From positions 1,674,001 to 1,738,000 of the forward strand of contig AGIQ01000001.1 in assembly GCA_000230935.2 (NCBI GenBank): a stretch of 64,000 nt of DNA, read 5' to 3'. Positions within the stretch are counted from its first letter, which is position 1, and every line of letters starts with the position of its first letter. Under the pieces are notes generated by a model. That model searched no databases, was not told the origin of the DNA, and worked only from the letters and a program-made list of their open reading frames with translations. A program made the translations under genes and the position numbers. Positions 33,552 to 41,306 of this stretch are shown here, one piece after another. Source of the DNA: Mycolicibacterium rhodesiae JS60 (lineage in GTDB: Bacteria > Actinomycetota > Actinomycetes > Mycobacteriales > Mycobacteriaceae).

Positions 33552-34648
33552 GGTTTGACGATCACGTGGATCGGGACACGTTCGTGCGCAACGTCGTCGA
33601 GGTCACCGAGGGCGCGGATCGCGCTCTCGGCATCGGCCAGATCGAAAATGTGCGTGTGTAGCTCACGGAACGGATAGCTGCCCTCGGCGATGGTCGTGAC
33701 CGCCCGCTGAACCGAGGACGTTGTCACGCCGGAGACCCCCACCATGGACAACTGTTTGACGCGGAACTGCTCCAGCGGGAACGACCCCGCATCCGCGCCG
33801 CGCACCCCGGCCAGCACCAGCCGCCCACCTGGCCGCAGTACCTCCACCGCGGCGTGCAGCGGCGCGACGGCACCAGGAACCGTATCGATGACGAGGTCGA
33901 CGCCGTGTCCGTCGGTGTACTCCCGGACCGCCTCGACGGTGTCGACCCGGTCGACGTCAAGGCAGTGACTCGCACCGAAGCGTGGTGCCAGGGCAAGTTT
34001 CTCCGCGTCACGGGACAAGCCGGTGATCATTACTTGCCCCGCACCGGATTCGCGCGCCGCGACCGCGCAGCACAGGCCGCGCTGTCCACTCCCGAGAATG
34101 AGCACCCGATCCTCTGGCTGGACCGCGCCGGCCTCGGCAACCCAGTAATACGCATTGCCCAACGGGTTGAACATCGTCGCGTCGTCGTCGCTGACATGGT
34201 CGGGCACCCGGAAGACGTTGGAACCGGCGACCAGAGTCATATAGTCGGCCAGGCCGCCCCACAGCCCAGGGGAGTCGTGCACGCTGACCAGCGAATAGAT
34301 GATGGGCTGCCGGCATGCGCCAGCACCCGACATACAGTTCGGGCAGCTCCCGCAGCGGGCCTTCGACTCGACGACGATCCGGTCGCCGACTTTCACGCCC
34401 CAACGCTGTTCGGCGGATGCGGAGATCTCCACCACCCGGCCGACCGGCTCGTGGCCCGGCACCATCGGGAACGGGGCCGGACGGCCCCCGGGGCGCTGTT
34501 GCTCGCCGGACCAGAGGGCCCAGTCGCTGCCGCAGATGCCATTGGCGGTGACCTGAACGACGGCACCGTCCTCGGGACACTTGGGGTACGGCAGTTCGAT
34601 GAGTTCCATCGATCGGGGTCCGCTCATGACCATTGCGCGAACAGTCAT
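33548..34648 (-). CDS. Zinc-dependent alcohol dehydrogenase (MDR)
   Basis: A 366-aa MDR enzyme with CGSDWALW and GHEPVGRV at the catalytic zinc, a structural zinc lobe CGSCPNCMSGAGAC and the coenzyme-binding GSGQRGLCCA. The glycine motif deviates slightly from GxGxxG. It is distinct in sequence from the neighbouring MDR at 32409, so the two are probably not a recent duplication. Overlap with the Dabb gene upstream is 4 nt. Confidence 0.9.
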   Translation of the reverse strand: MTVRAMVMSGPRSMELIELPYPKCPEDGAVVQVTANGICGSDWALWSGEQQRPGGRPAPFPMVPGHEPVGRVVEISASAEQRWGVKVGDRIVVESKARCGSCPNCMSGAGACRQPIIYSLVSVHDSPGLWGGLADYMTLVAGSNVFRVPDHVSDDDATMFNPLGNAYYWVAEAGAVQPEDRVLILGSGQRGLCCAVAARESGAGQVMITGLSRDAEKLALAPRFGASHCLDVDRVDTVEAVREYTDGHGVDLVIDTVPGAVAPLHAAVEVLRPGGRLVLAGVRGADAGSFPLEQFRVKQLSMVGVSGVTTSSVQRAVTTIAEGSYPFRELHTHIFDLADAESAIRALGDLDDVAHERVPIHVIVKP

Positions 34649-34950
34649 GCGGGCCGGTCCTCGACCAGAGTTTGGGTGGCCAGGTACTGCTCGGCCGCAG
34701 GGATCAGCAGGTCGCGGAATTCGTCATGCTGTGGACTGTCGCGGTACTGCTGCCAGCCGGCCTGATCGTCGAAGTCGGCAACCCACATGAACGTTGCGTT
34801 GTGTCCCAACTGCTTGGTGAGGCCAAGGTCGCGCCGCAACTCGCTGCGTCGGATCGACTTGACGTGATTGTGCATGTCCGCCAGAACCGCCACGATCGGT
34901 TCGGGGTCCGCGTCGTCGCGCAGTTGTGCCAAGATCACGAGCTGAAGCAC
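34645..34950 (-). CDS. Dabb (stress-responsive alpha/beta barrel) family protein
   Basis: A 101-aa ferredoxin-like-fold dimeric barrel. LAQLRDDADPEPIVAVLADM, FMWVADFDDQAGWQQY and PQHDEF are typical of the Dabb family. Members are often small accessory or cyclase-like proteins in catabolic and polyketide clusters. It sits between a ThDP enzyme and the alcohol dehydrogenases in the leftward operon. The specific role is unknown. Confidence 0.82.
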   Translation of the reverse strand: MLQLVILAQLRDDADPEPIVAVLADMHNHVKSIRRSELRRDLGLTKQLGHNATFMWVADFDDQAGWQQYRDSPQHDEFRDLLIPAAEQYLATQTLVEDRPA

Positions 34951-34984
34951 TACGGGTCACCAATCCTAGGTATTTCGGCGGAGT

Positions 34985-36607
34985 TCAGTGAATTGGCGGA
35001 ATGTCCGCCGGGTGGAACTTGAGATGAATGAGTAGCGGTCGGTCGCGCGTTTTGATCGCGTGTGCGACCCGGTTCATGTCGGCGGGCGCGGTCACCGTGA
35101 TGCCCGTGCCACCCAGTGACGCGGCGACTACCGCGAAGTCCGGCCAGCCGAACATGGTGAGGGCGGTCGGCTCGCCGGCGCGCTCGAGTTGGATGAACTC
35201 CGCGCCGTATGCACCGTCGTCGTAGACGACGGCGATCAGATCGACGTGATGTCGCACCGCAGAACTGAACTCGGCGAGGCCACCCATCATGAAGCCGCCG
35301 TCGCCGACGAATAACACCACCGGCTGATCGGGACGGCCGACACCGGCCCCGACGGCATTACCGGTACCGAGCCCGATCGAACCGAAATTGCACGTGAAGA
35401 CGAAGGCAGACGGGTCCGAAACTGTGATGGTGCGTAGGGGTATGCCCATGAACCGGCCTGCGTCGAACACCACCGTTCGTGCGGGTGGCAGTAACTCATC
35501 CAGCTGGCGGGTGGCGGCGAGCGGATCGAGCACGCCGGGCCGGGTGGTTGTCCGGGGATCGACGGCAGGAGTTGGGATTGCCGACGCCATGAGATGCTCC
35601 AGGTGGCGCGATGGCGCGGTGCCCGCCGATTCGAGCAGCGCGACCATGGCCTCTGCCGTCGCCGCCGCATCCCCGAGCAGTACGGCATCCGGCGTACTGA
35701 ATCGGCCGAATGCCTGTGCTGTGTTGGCGCATTGGATGATCGCGGCGTTGGCGAATAGGTCCCCGCCGGCGGTGGTGTGCGGGGTCAATGCTGCGCCGAA
35801 GGACACCACACAATCGGCCTTGCCGATCACTTCGATTGCGTGGTCATCCGACAGCGTCCCGCAGATGCCGAGATCCGCCGGATGTCCGGCGAACCACCCT
35901 TTGGCAAGCAGCGTGGTTGCCACCGGCGCGCCGAGGATGCTCGCCAGCTGAAGCAGGGCGTGCCGGGCACCGGCGGACACCGCTCCGCGTCCGGCCAGCA
36001 CGACCGGGCGCCGGGCCGACACCAATATCCCCAGAGCTCGGTCGAGGTCGGCGGCCGACGGGACCGCCACCGGGGGATCGGGCATGCGCGCCGGCGGCGC
36101 GGACACTCGCTCGGGTGCGGTGACCGTCACCAGATCCGAGCGCAACCCTAGTACCACGGGGCGTTTCTCGTGGATGGCGCGGCGGATGGCCAGGGCGGTG
36201 TCCACGGCGGCTGTCTCCGGAGAGCGGACTTCGTCGTAGTGTGCCCCGACCGCTTTGACCAGCTCGCGTTGATCGATGTTCTGGAGGTGAAACCGGTTGG
36301 TGGGTGGGGTATCTCCGCACATCAAGAGAAGTGGGGTCCCATTGCGTACGGCCTCGGTCAACGCAGTCAGGGTATTGGTCAGCCCTGGGCCATGGGTGAC
36401 GCTGGCGACACCGAGCTTGCCGGTGACCCGTGCGTAGCCGTCGGCCATCATCACCGCACCGGCTTCGTGGGCGGCCGAGTGATACGCCACGTCGTGATCC
36501 CGAACGAGGGTTTGAACCATGAACAAGTTGGCATCACCCAGTACCCCGAACAGCTGCCGGACGCCATGCTCGACCAGCACCCGAGCGATATGTTGGCGGA
36601 GTTGCAT
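34985..36607 (-). CDS. Thiamine-diphosphate-dependent enzyme (acetolactate synthase/decarboxylase-like)
   Basis: A 540-aa three-domain ThDP enzyme. The N-terminal Pyr domain has the activating glutamate in AHEAGAVMMADGYAR; the central domain is around residues 190-320; the PP domain carries VGDGGFMMGG with a diverged GDG-x-NN end reading VVYDDGAYGA (Asp-Asp for Asn-Asn). Relatives are acetolactate synthases, benzaldehyde lyases and 2-oxoacid or 2-hydroxyacyl-CoA lyases. In this operon, C-C cleavage or joining of an aldehyde or 2-oxo compound is plausible, with the alcohol dehydrogenases handling the aldehyde. Confidence 0.88.
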   Translation of the reverse strand: MQLRQHIARVLVEHGVRQLFGVLGDANLFMVQTLVRDHDVAYHSAAHEAGAVMMADGYARVTGKLGVASVTHGPGLTNTLTALTEAVRNGTPLLLMCGDTPPTNRFHLQNIDQRELVKAVGAHYDEVRSPETAAVDTALAIRRAIHEKRPVVLGLRSDLVTVTAPERVSAPPARMPDPPVAVPSAADLDRALGILVSARRPVVLAGRGAVSAGARHALLQLASILGAPVATTLLAKGWFAGHPADLGICGTLSDDHAIEVIGKADCVVSFGAALTPHTTAGGDLFANAAIIQCANTAQAFGRFSTPDAVLLGDAAATAEAMVALLESAGTAPSRHLEHLMASAIPTPAVDPRTTTRPGVLDPLAATRQLDELLPPARTVVFDAGRFMGIPLRTITVSDPSAFVFTCNFGSIGLGTGNAVGAGVGRPDQPVVLFVGDGGFMMGGLAEFSSAVRHHVDLIAVVYDDGAYGAEFIQLERAGEPTALTMFGWPDFAVVAASLGGTGITVTAPADMNRVAHAIKTRDRPLLIHLKFHPADIPPIH

Positions 36608-36613
36608 GTCGAC

Positions 36614-37504
36614 CTATGCGGTCAGTGCGAGGCTGGGCAGCAGCCGCATGGCTGTCTGGCCGAGGATGTGGGCGCGATCCGCCTCCGATAGTTCATTACT
36701 GAGTCGCAGGTAGTCGATCGATTCCCGGTAGCTAAGCGAGTTCCGGTGCTGGTTGATGTCGCTGCCCCACATCATCCGCTCCGCGCCGAAACTGTTGACG
36801 TACCGGTGCAGAAGCGGCCAGAGATCATCGAACGGGTAGGGCGACCGGGAAAGCTCCGGCACCGCAGAGCATTTGACCATGATGTTGGAGTGGTGGCTCA
36901 GCCGCAACACATCGGTCGCCATGGCGAGGCGGGTGTCGGTTCCGGCGTCAAGCCACAAACCGAGATGGTCGAGCACGAGCGTCACATCGGAAAACCTTTG
37001 CGCAGCATCGGCTACCAGGTCGAAGTGCCCCATCGGGCTGATGAAGACCGGCAGCCTTTCCTTGCGGGCTCCGGCGAGTGCGGCGTCGAAGACATCGACC
37101 GTCGATACCCCGCTGCGGTGGCGGTCGGAGAACCCGAGAAGTACCCGGATTCCCACAATGTCTGGTTGGAGTCGGAGGGAGGCAACATATTCCGAGACGC
37201 CGCTGGCTTGTGACGCGATCGGTGCGATGACTCCGAACCGGCCGGGATGGTCGTCGGCCGCTTGTAGTGAATAGGCGGGGTCGCACCCGTAGAGCCACGG
37301 CGAGGTCAGCAGGGCGACATCGACGCCGGCCTCGTCCATCTCGTCGAGTAGGTCGGCGCCGGTGCGGTCGTGGTCGAGATAGGTTTGTGCGCTTTCGACG
37401 GGAAGTTCGTCCAGCAGTCCCCGTGCCCAGGGAAACCGCGCGGTCGGACGTCCCCAGATATGTACTTGGGAGTCGATAACGAGGGCGGAGTTCGGCTGTG
37501 ACAT
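36614..37504 (-). CDS. Amidohydrolase (amidohydrolase_2/TIM-barrel) family protein
   Basis: A 296-aa metal-dependent hydrolase starting MSQPNSALVIDSQVHIWG. The usual HxH is QVH here, then PMGHFDLVADA, LVLDHLGLW and the catalytic Asp in MMWGSDINQ. The family includes lactonases and decarboxylases such as PDC hydrolase and ACMSD relatives. It lies 6 nt before the ThDP gene and 8 nt after another amidohydrolase. Ring opening of a lactone or decarboxylation are possible roles. Confidence 0.87.
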   Translation of the reverse strand: MSQPNSALVIDSQVHIWGRPTARFPWARGLLDELPVESAQTYLDHDRTGADLLDEMDEAGVDVALLTSPWLYGCDPAYSLQAADDHPGRFGVIAPIASQASGVSEYVASLRLQPDIVGIRVLLGFSDRHRSGVSTVDVFDAALAGARKERLPVFISPMGHFDLVADAAQRFSDVTLVLDHLGLWLDAGTDTRLAMATDVLRLSHHSNIMVKCSAVPELSRSPYPFDDLWPLLHRYVNSFGAERMMWGSDINQHRNSLSYRESIDYLRLSNELSEADRAHILGQTAMRLLPSLALTA

Positions 37505-37512
37505 AGGCGGAT

Positions 37513-38793
37513 TCAGCGTGCCCCGACCGGGGTGGGCAGCACGATCTCGGCACGGGCGAGCCAGTCTGCGGGTGGCGGCACGTGGTTGTAGACGCGGACG
37601 GCGTTCTGATAGCACGCCTTGTGGATCTGCTCGGCCGACAGGTGCGGCATCTCGCTGCGGATCATCGCCTGACTCTTTGGCCATGTGCTGTCGAAGTGCG
37701 GAAAGTCGGTTTCCACCATGATGTTGTCCTCACCGATGAGGTGCAGCATGTGGAACGCCGAGGGATCCTCGATGGAGGTGAAGAAGAAGTTACGACGCAC
37801 AATTTCCATCGGTGTCGGTTGATCCGATGGCCAGCCCTTGCCGATGCCGGCGGACTGCCGGTAGGCGCGACCCAACCGCTCCAGCGCCATCGGCACCCAG
37901 GAGACACCAGCCTCGGACAGCGCGATGCGTAGCCGGGGGAACTTGAACAGGATCCCGGAATACACCCAATCCATCAGGGCTTCCAGACCGCTGACCGGGA
38001 ACAGCGCCGTCGTGACTTCCTCGGCTGACGCGGTCGACGGTTTGGCCGTTCGGCCCGACGAACCGACGTGGAGATTGACCACCGTATCGGTCTCCTCGCA
38101 GGCGCGGAAGAATGGATCCCAGACCGCGTCGTAGATGTGCGGAAAGCCCAGGCCCTCGGGATTCTCGGAGAAGCTGACCGACCGGAATCCGCGCGCGGCG
38201 TTGCTGCGGATCTCGTCGGCCGCGATGAGCGGGTCGGCCAGCCACGGCAGCTGGCACGGGATGTAGCGGTCACGATCGGCGGCGCACCATTCGTCGAGCA
38301 TCCAGTCGTTGTAGGCGCGCAGACAGGCCAGCCCGAGCTCGGGATCGCTCATCTTAGAAAATCTGGTCCCGGCAAAGCCCCAGATCAGTGAACCGAAGCA
38401 CAGGCTCGACCACACCCCGCCCTGGTCCATGTCGGCCAACCGTGCGCGCGAGTCCCACACGGATCGACGTAGCTCCTCGAATCGTGCTGCGGCGACCGCC
38501 CATTCATTCATCGGCCGCCCGGACGCACCGTTCACCAACAGGATCGGCACCTGCGCACCGTCGATGTGCCACCACGGCGCACCGTCGGACTCCTCCCGCA
38601 CGAACGGTGCCGCATCCCGGAATTTGGCCGGAACCCGATCGGTGAACAGGTCGCTGGGTTCGAGAGCATGGTCGTCGACTGACACGATCGGACAGAACAG
38701 GGGCTCTGGCTCGGGTTCGTCGATGAATGTCACCGATCCTCCCCGGCCGTGTTCGCGTACCCGGTCGGCCAAGTAGTCATCCAAAGAAGCCAC
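37513..38793 (-). CDS. Amidohydrolase family protein (ACMSD-like)
   Basis: A TIM-barrel hydrolase of about 426 residues. Visible parts are IVSVDDHALEPSDLF (metal motif region), VNLHVGSSG, LRIALSEAGVSW and the terminal ETDFPHFDSTWPKS. GTG at 38793 is preferred to GTG 38808 because GAGGGG lies 7 nt upstream. It is the first gene of the leftward operon that runs to 29767. Two different amidohydrolases in one operon suggest sequential hydrolytic or decarboxylating steps. Confidence 0.87.
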   Translation of the reverse strand: MASLDDYLADRVREHGRGGSVTFIDEPEPEPLFCPIVSVDDHALEPSDLFTDRVPAKFRDAAPFVREESDGAPWWHIDGAQVPILLVNGASGRPMNEWAVAAARFEELRRSVWDSRARLADMDQGGVWSSLCFGSLIWGFAGTRFSKMSDPELGLACLRAYNDWMLDEWCAADRDRYIPCQLPWLADPLIAADEIRSNAARGFRSVSFSENPEGLGFPHIYDAVWDPFFRACEETDTVVNLHVGSSGRTAKPSTASAEEVTTALFPVSGLEALMDWVYSGILFKFPRLRIALSEAGVSWVPMALERLGRAYRQSAGIGKGWPSDQPTPMEIVRRNFFFTSIEDPSAFHMLHLIGEDNIMVETDFPHFDSTWPKSQAMIRSEMPHLSAEQIHKACYQNAVRVYNHVPPPADWLARAEIVLPTPVGAR

Positions 38794-38825
38794 GGTTGCA
38801 CCCCTCACGTGTCGATGTGATGGCG

Positions 38826-38862
38826 ATCATAACCCAGAAATCAAATTATGTTTCGAATTAGT
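38826..38862 (-). promoter_or_regulatory. Leftward promoter with operator-like motif copy
   Basis: On the minus strand TATGAT (38831-38826) is a good -10, 33 nt before the GTG at 38793. Its -35 area falls inside 38842-38862, an AT-rich motif ending GAATTAGT on the plus strand that recurs at 39035-39055. Both copies lie in the same divergent gap. The gap 38794-39083 holds no gene. Confidence 0.5.
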
Positions 38863-39000
38863 TGGAGATCTTCGGGGTCGACCCAGGGGTGACGCCGATG
38901 TCGGAACGTTCGACCTCGTGCCCGCGTACGGGCGGGTTTGTGCTGCATAACGGGTGTGGCCGGAGTGGCTGTGACGGGCCGGCGCGTGCGCTGGCCGGGA

Positions 39001-39055
39001 TTGACACGATGACCGCGTCTGGCTAGCCTCCATTCGAATTTGATGCAGAATTAGT
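39001..39055 (+). promoter_or_regulatory. Strong SigA-type promoter plus operator-like motif copy
   Basis: TTGACA at 39001-39006 and TAGCCT at 39024-39029 are separated by 17 nt, a near-consensus vegetative promoter for the operon at 39084. The motif at 39035-39055 (CGAATTTGATG, then CAGAATTAGT) overlaps the expected transcription start. A bound repressor would block initiation. Confidence 0.6.
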
Positions 39056-39083
39056 ACGACGCGCGCACTCCGGAGGATCGCCT

Positions 39084-39614
39084 ATGACGCCCGGCATGAC
39101 CCTCGCGTTCGGCACGTATGCCGATGCGAAGCGGATGGAGGGCTTCGAGCAGGAGGCCCGGCACGCGGAGGTGCCGGTCAGCCAGGCGATGATCGCGTTC
39201 TTCTGCTCGCTGATCGAGGACGGGAACGCCTCCTACTGGGATTCCGACTTCGCCGAGCGGACTTGGGGATCATTGGTCGCGCCGCCGGCGATGGTCAATG
39301 TGTGGATGATGCCGCTGCCGTGGCGTCCGCAGGGTGCCGACCTGCGGCCGTCTATCGCCCTGCGTGTGCCTCTGCCGGGCAGTGTGCTGATCAACGTCGG
39401 TATTGATGTCGAATACGAGCGTCATGTTCATGTCGGCGACCGCCTGCACTCCATCGAACGGGTGGATCATGTTGGCCCGGAGAAGCGAACCCGGTTGGGT
39501 GTAGGACACTTCATCGACTCGAGTGCGCGCTACTACAACCAGGACGGTGAACTCGTCGCGACCTACAAGAACACCTTGTTCAGATACGAACCCCACCCGT
39601 CGGTGTCGGGATGA
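39084..39614 (+). CDS. MaoC-like dehydratase, N-terminal-type hot-dog protein
   Basis: A 176-aa hot-dog-fold protein of the FAS1-like dehydratase group. GSLVAPPAMVNVWMMP and a central GIDVEYERHVHVGDRL are typical, followed by ARYYNQDGELVATYKNTLFRY. It lacks the catalytic D-x-N-P-x-H motif, so it should act as the structural or substrate-binding partner of the next gene product. The two overlap by 4 nt. Such split MaoC pairs resemble mycobacterial ChsH1/ChsH2 enoyl-CoA hydratases. Confidence 0.85.
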   Translation: MTPGMTLAFGTYADAKRMEGFEQEARHAEVPVSQAMIAFFCSLIEDGNASYWDSDFAERTWGSLVAPPAMVNVWMMPLPWRPQGADLRPSIALRVPLPGSVLINVGIDVEYERHVHVGDRLHSIERVDHVGPEKRTRLGVGHFIDSSARYYNQDGELVATYKNTLFRYEPHPSVSG

Positions 39615-40051
39615 CGCAACCAGTGGCAGGTGACGTGACGTTGCCAGGTCAGCTACGAGTCGGCGATCGGCTCCCCGCAGTGACACTCGACGTCACCTAC
39701 GTGCGGGTCGCGACGCTCGTGGGCGGTACCTGGGACGTCTTCCCTGGGCATCACGACCCGAAATATGCTGTTGCGCAGGGTAATCGCGACATCTACCTGA
39801 ACACGATGGTGTTGTCGGGGTTCATGGACCGGGTGGTGCTGGATTGGGCGGGCCCGAGCGCGTTCATCAGACGGCGAACGATGCGGATGTCGGACTCGGT
39901 GTATCCCGGTGACCAACTGGTCAGCGAAGCAACGATTCTCAGTGCCGAACCAGTGGACGGTGGCCGATGCGACGTTCGCGTCGGCGTCCAGTGCTCAACT
40001 GCCCACGGACCGTGCCTTGCAGGCGAGGTCACTGTTCGGGTGCAAATCTGA
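39611..40051 (+). CDS. MaoC-like hydratase, catalytic hot-dog subunit
   Basis: A 146-aa hot-dog protein. WDVFPGHHDPKYA matches the R-hydratase motif with catalytic Asp and His, and YPGDQLVSEATIL is the later conserved turn. It is coupled to the preceding non-catalytic hot-dog gene (4-nt overlap) and to the CoA-transferase gene that follows (TGATG overlap). Together with its partner it likely hydrates an enoyl-CoA with a bulky tail. Confidence 0.87.
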   Translation: MTQPVAGDVTLPGQLRVGDRLPAVTLDVTYVRVATLVGGTWDVFPGHHDPKYAVAQGNRDIYLNTMVLSGFMDRVVLDWAGPSAFIRRRTMRMSDSVYPGDQLVSEATILSAEPVDGGRCDVRVGVQCSTAHGPCLAGEVTVRVQI

Positions 40052-41232
40052 TGCCCGAGCAGGCAAGCGGGCCACTCGCCGGGTTGCAGGTGGTGGAGAT
40101 GCGTTCCCTGGGTCCGGGACCCTTTGCCGGAATGATGCTTTCGGATCTCGGCGCCACGGTAATCCAGATCGACCGCCCCGCGGGAGGTCACGTTGTCGGC
40201 CCCTCCGCGCCGTTCGACCTGATGAACCGTGGTCGTCAGTCATTGGCGCTGGATCTGAAACAACCGGGTGCGGCCGAAGTTGCTCTGCGATTCATCGAGC
40301 GGGCCGACATTCTCATCGAGGGCTATCGGCCGGGCGTGATGGAGCGACTGGGGCTGGGCCCGGACGTCTGCCTGGAACACAACCCGCGTCTGCTGTACGG
40401 ACGGATGACGGGCTGGGGACAGGATGGACCGTGGGCCAACCGGGTCGGCCATGACATCAACTACATCGGGGTGACGGGAGTGCTTCACGCGATGGGCCGC
40501 CCGGAATCCCCGCCCGCGCCGCCGCTGAGCCTGGTCGGCGACTTCGGCGGAGGGGCGATGTTGCTGGTGGTCGGATTGTTGGCGGCGCTACAGCATCGTG
40601 CCCACACCGGCGTCGGCCAGGTCGTCGATGCGGCGATCACTGACGGCACCTCGGCGATGGCGATGTCACTGCACGGGATGCTGGCCGAGGGCACGTGGAC
40701 GCGCAATCGTGGCGACAACGTGATCGATTCCGGGGCCCCGTTCTACGACACCTACGCAACGGCCGACGGGGGCTACATCGCGGTGGGAGCGATCGAGCCG
40801 CAGTTCTGGGCGGCGTTGGTCCAGGCCTTGCGGTTGCCGGTGGACTGGTTGTCCTGCCAGAACGACCGTTCCCGGTGGCCGGAGATGAAACAACGCTTGG
40901 CAGAGTTGTTCTCAAGCCGTACGCGGGATGATCTGGTCGCCGATCTCGGTCACCTGGATGCGTGCGTCACACCGGTCTTCACGGTGCGCGAGGCCACCCA
41001 AAGCCCCGTGCTGCAGGCGCGTGACAGCTTCGTCACCATCGACGGTGTCGTTCAGCCGGCACCGGCACCTCGGTTCAGTGCCACTCCGGGTCGTGTTCAA
41101 GGTCCGCCGCCGACTCCCGGTGGCCAGGGATATGAGCTGCTGAAAGGAGTCGGCTACAGCAACGACGAGATCGCCGATCTGCAGGCCGCGGGCCTGGCCG
41201 TGCTGCACCGCGAACGCAACGCAGCGCGATGA
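40051..41232 (+). CDS. CaiB/BaiF family (class III) CoA-transferase or acyl-CoA racemase
   Basis: A 393-aa protein starting MPEQASGPLAGLQVVEM. The fold is marked by GPGPFAGMMLSDLGATVI, the RGRQSLALDLKQP segment and VGDFGGGAM with the likely nucleophilic Asp. Family members transfer CoA between acids or epimerise 2-methylacyl-CoAs; the two cannot be separated here. It ends the short MaoC operon. An alpha-methylacyl-CoA racemase role would suit isoprenoid degradation, but that is inference. Confidence 0.88.
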   Translation: MPEQASGPLAGLQVVEMRSLGPGPFAGMMLSDLGATVIQIDRPAGGHVVGPSAPFDLMNRGRQSLALDLKQPGAAEVALRFIERADILIEGYRPGVMERLGLGPDVCLEHNPRLLYGRMTGWGQDGPWANRVGHDINYIGVTGVLHAMGRPESPPAPPLSLVGDFGGGAMLLVVGLLAALQHRAHTGVGQVVDAAITDGTSAMAMSLHGMLAEGTWTRNRGDNVIDSGAPFYDTYATADGGYIAVGAIEPQFWAALVQALRLPVDWLSCQNDRSRWPEMKQRLAELFSSRTRDDLVADLGHLDACVTPVFTVREATQSPVLQARDSFVTIDGVVQPAPAPRFSATPGRVQGPPPTPGGQGYELLKGVGYSNDEIADLQAAGLAVLHRERNAAR

Positions 41233-41255
41233 CCGACAGGCCGGGGGGAAGGACT

Positions 41256-41273
41256 GAATCTGTGTAGAATTAG
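41256..41273. promoter_or_regulatory. Third copy of the GAAT...AGAATTAG motif before the double TetR gene
   Basis: GAATCTGTGTAGAATTAG at 41256-41273 aligns with the motif at 39035-39055 with a single-base gap and two mismatches. TAGAAT at 41265-41270 also fits a -10. It lies 34 nt before the TTG start of the double TetR gene, which fits autoregulation. Confidence 0.5.
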
Positions 41274-41306
41274 GAAACTTTTTCTTCCGGCCTCAGAGGT
41301 GCATCG

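Noticed and set aside
38901..38914. GAACGTTC palindrome in the 38794-39083 gap.
   Set aside because: Only an 8-bp perfect core, not near a promoter element and not repeated elsewhere in the region; likely chance.
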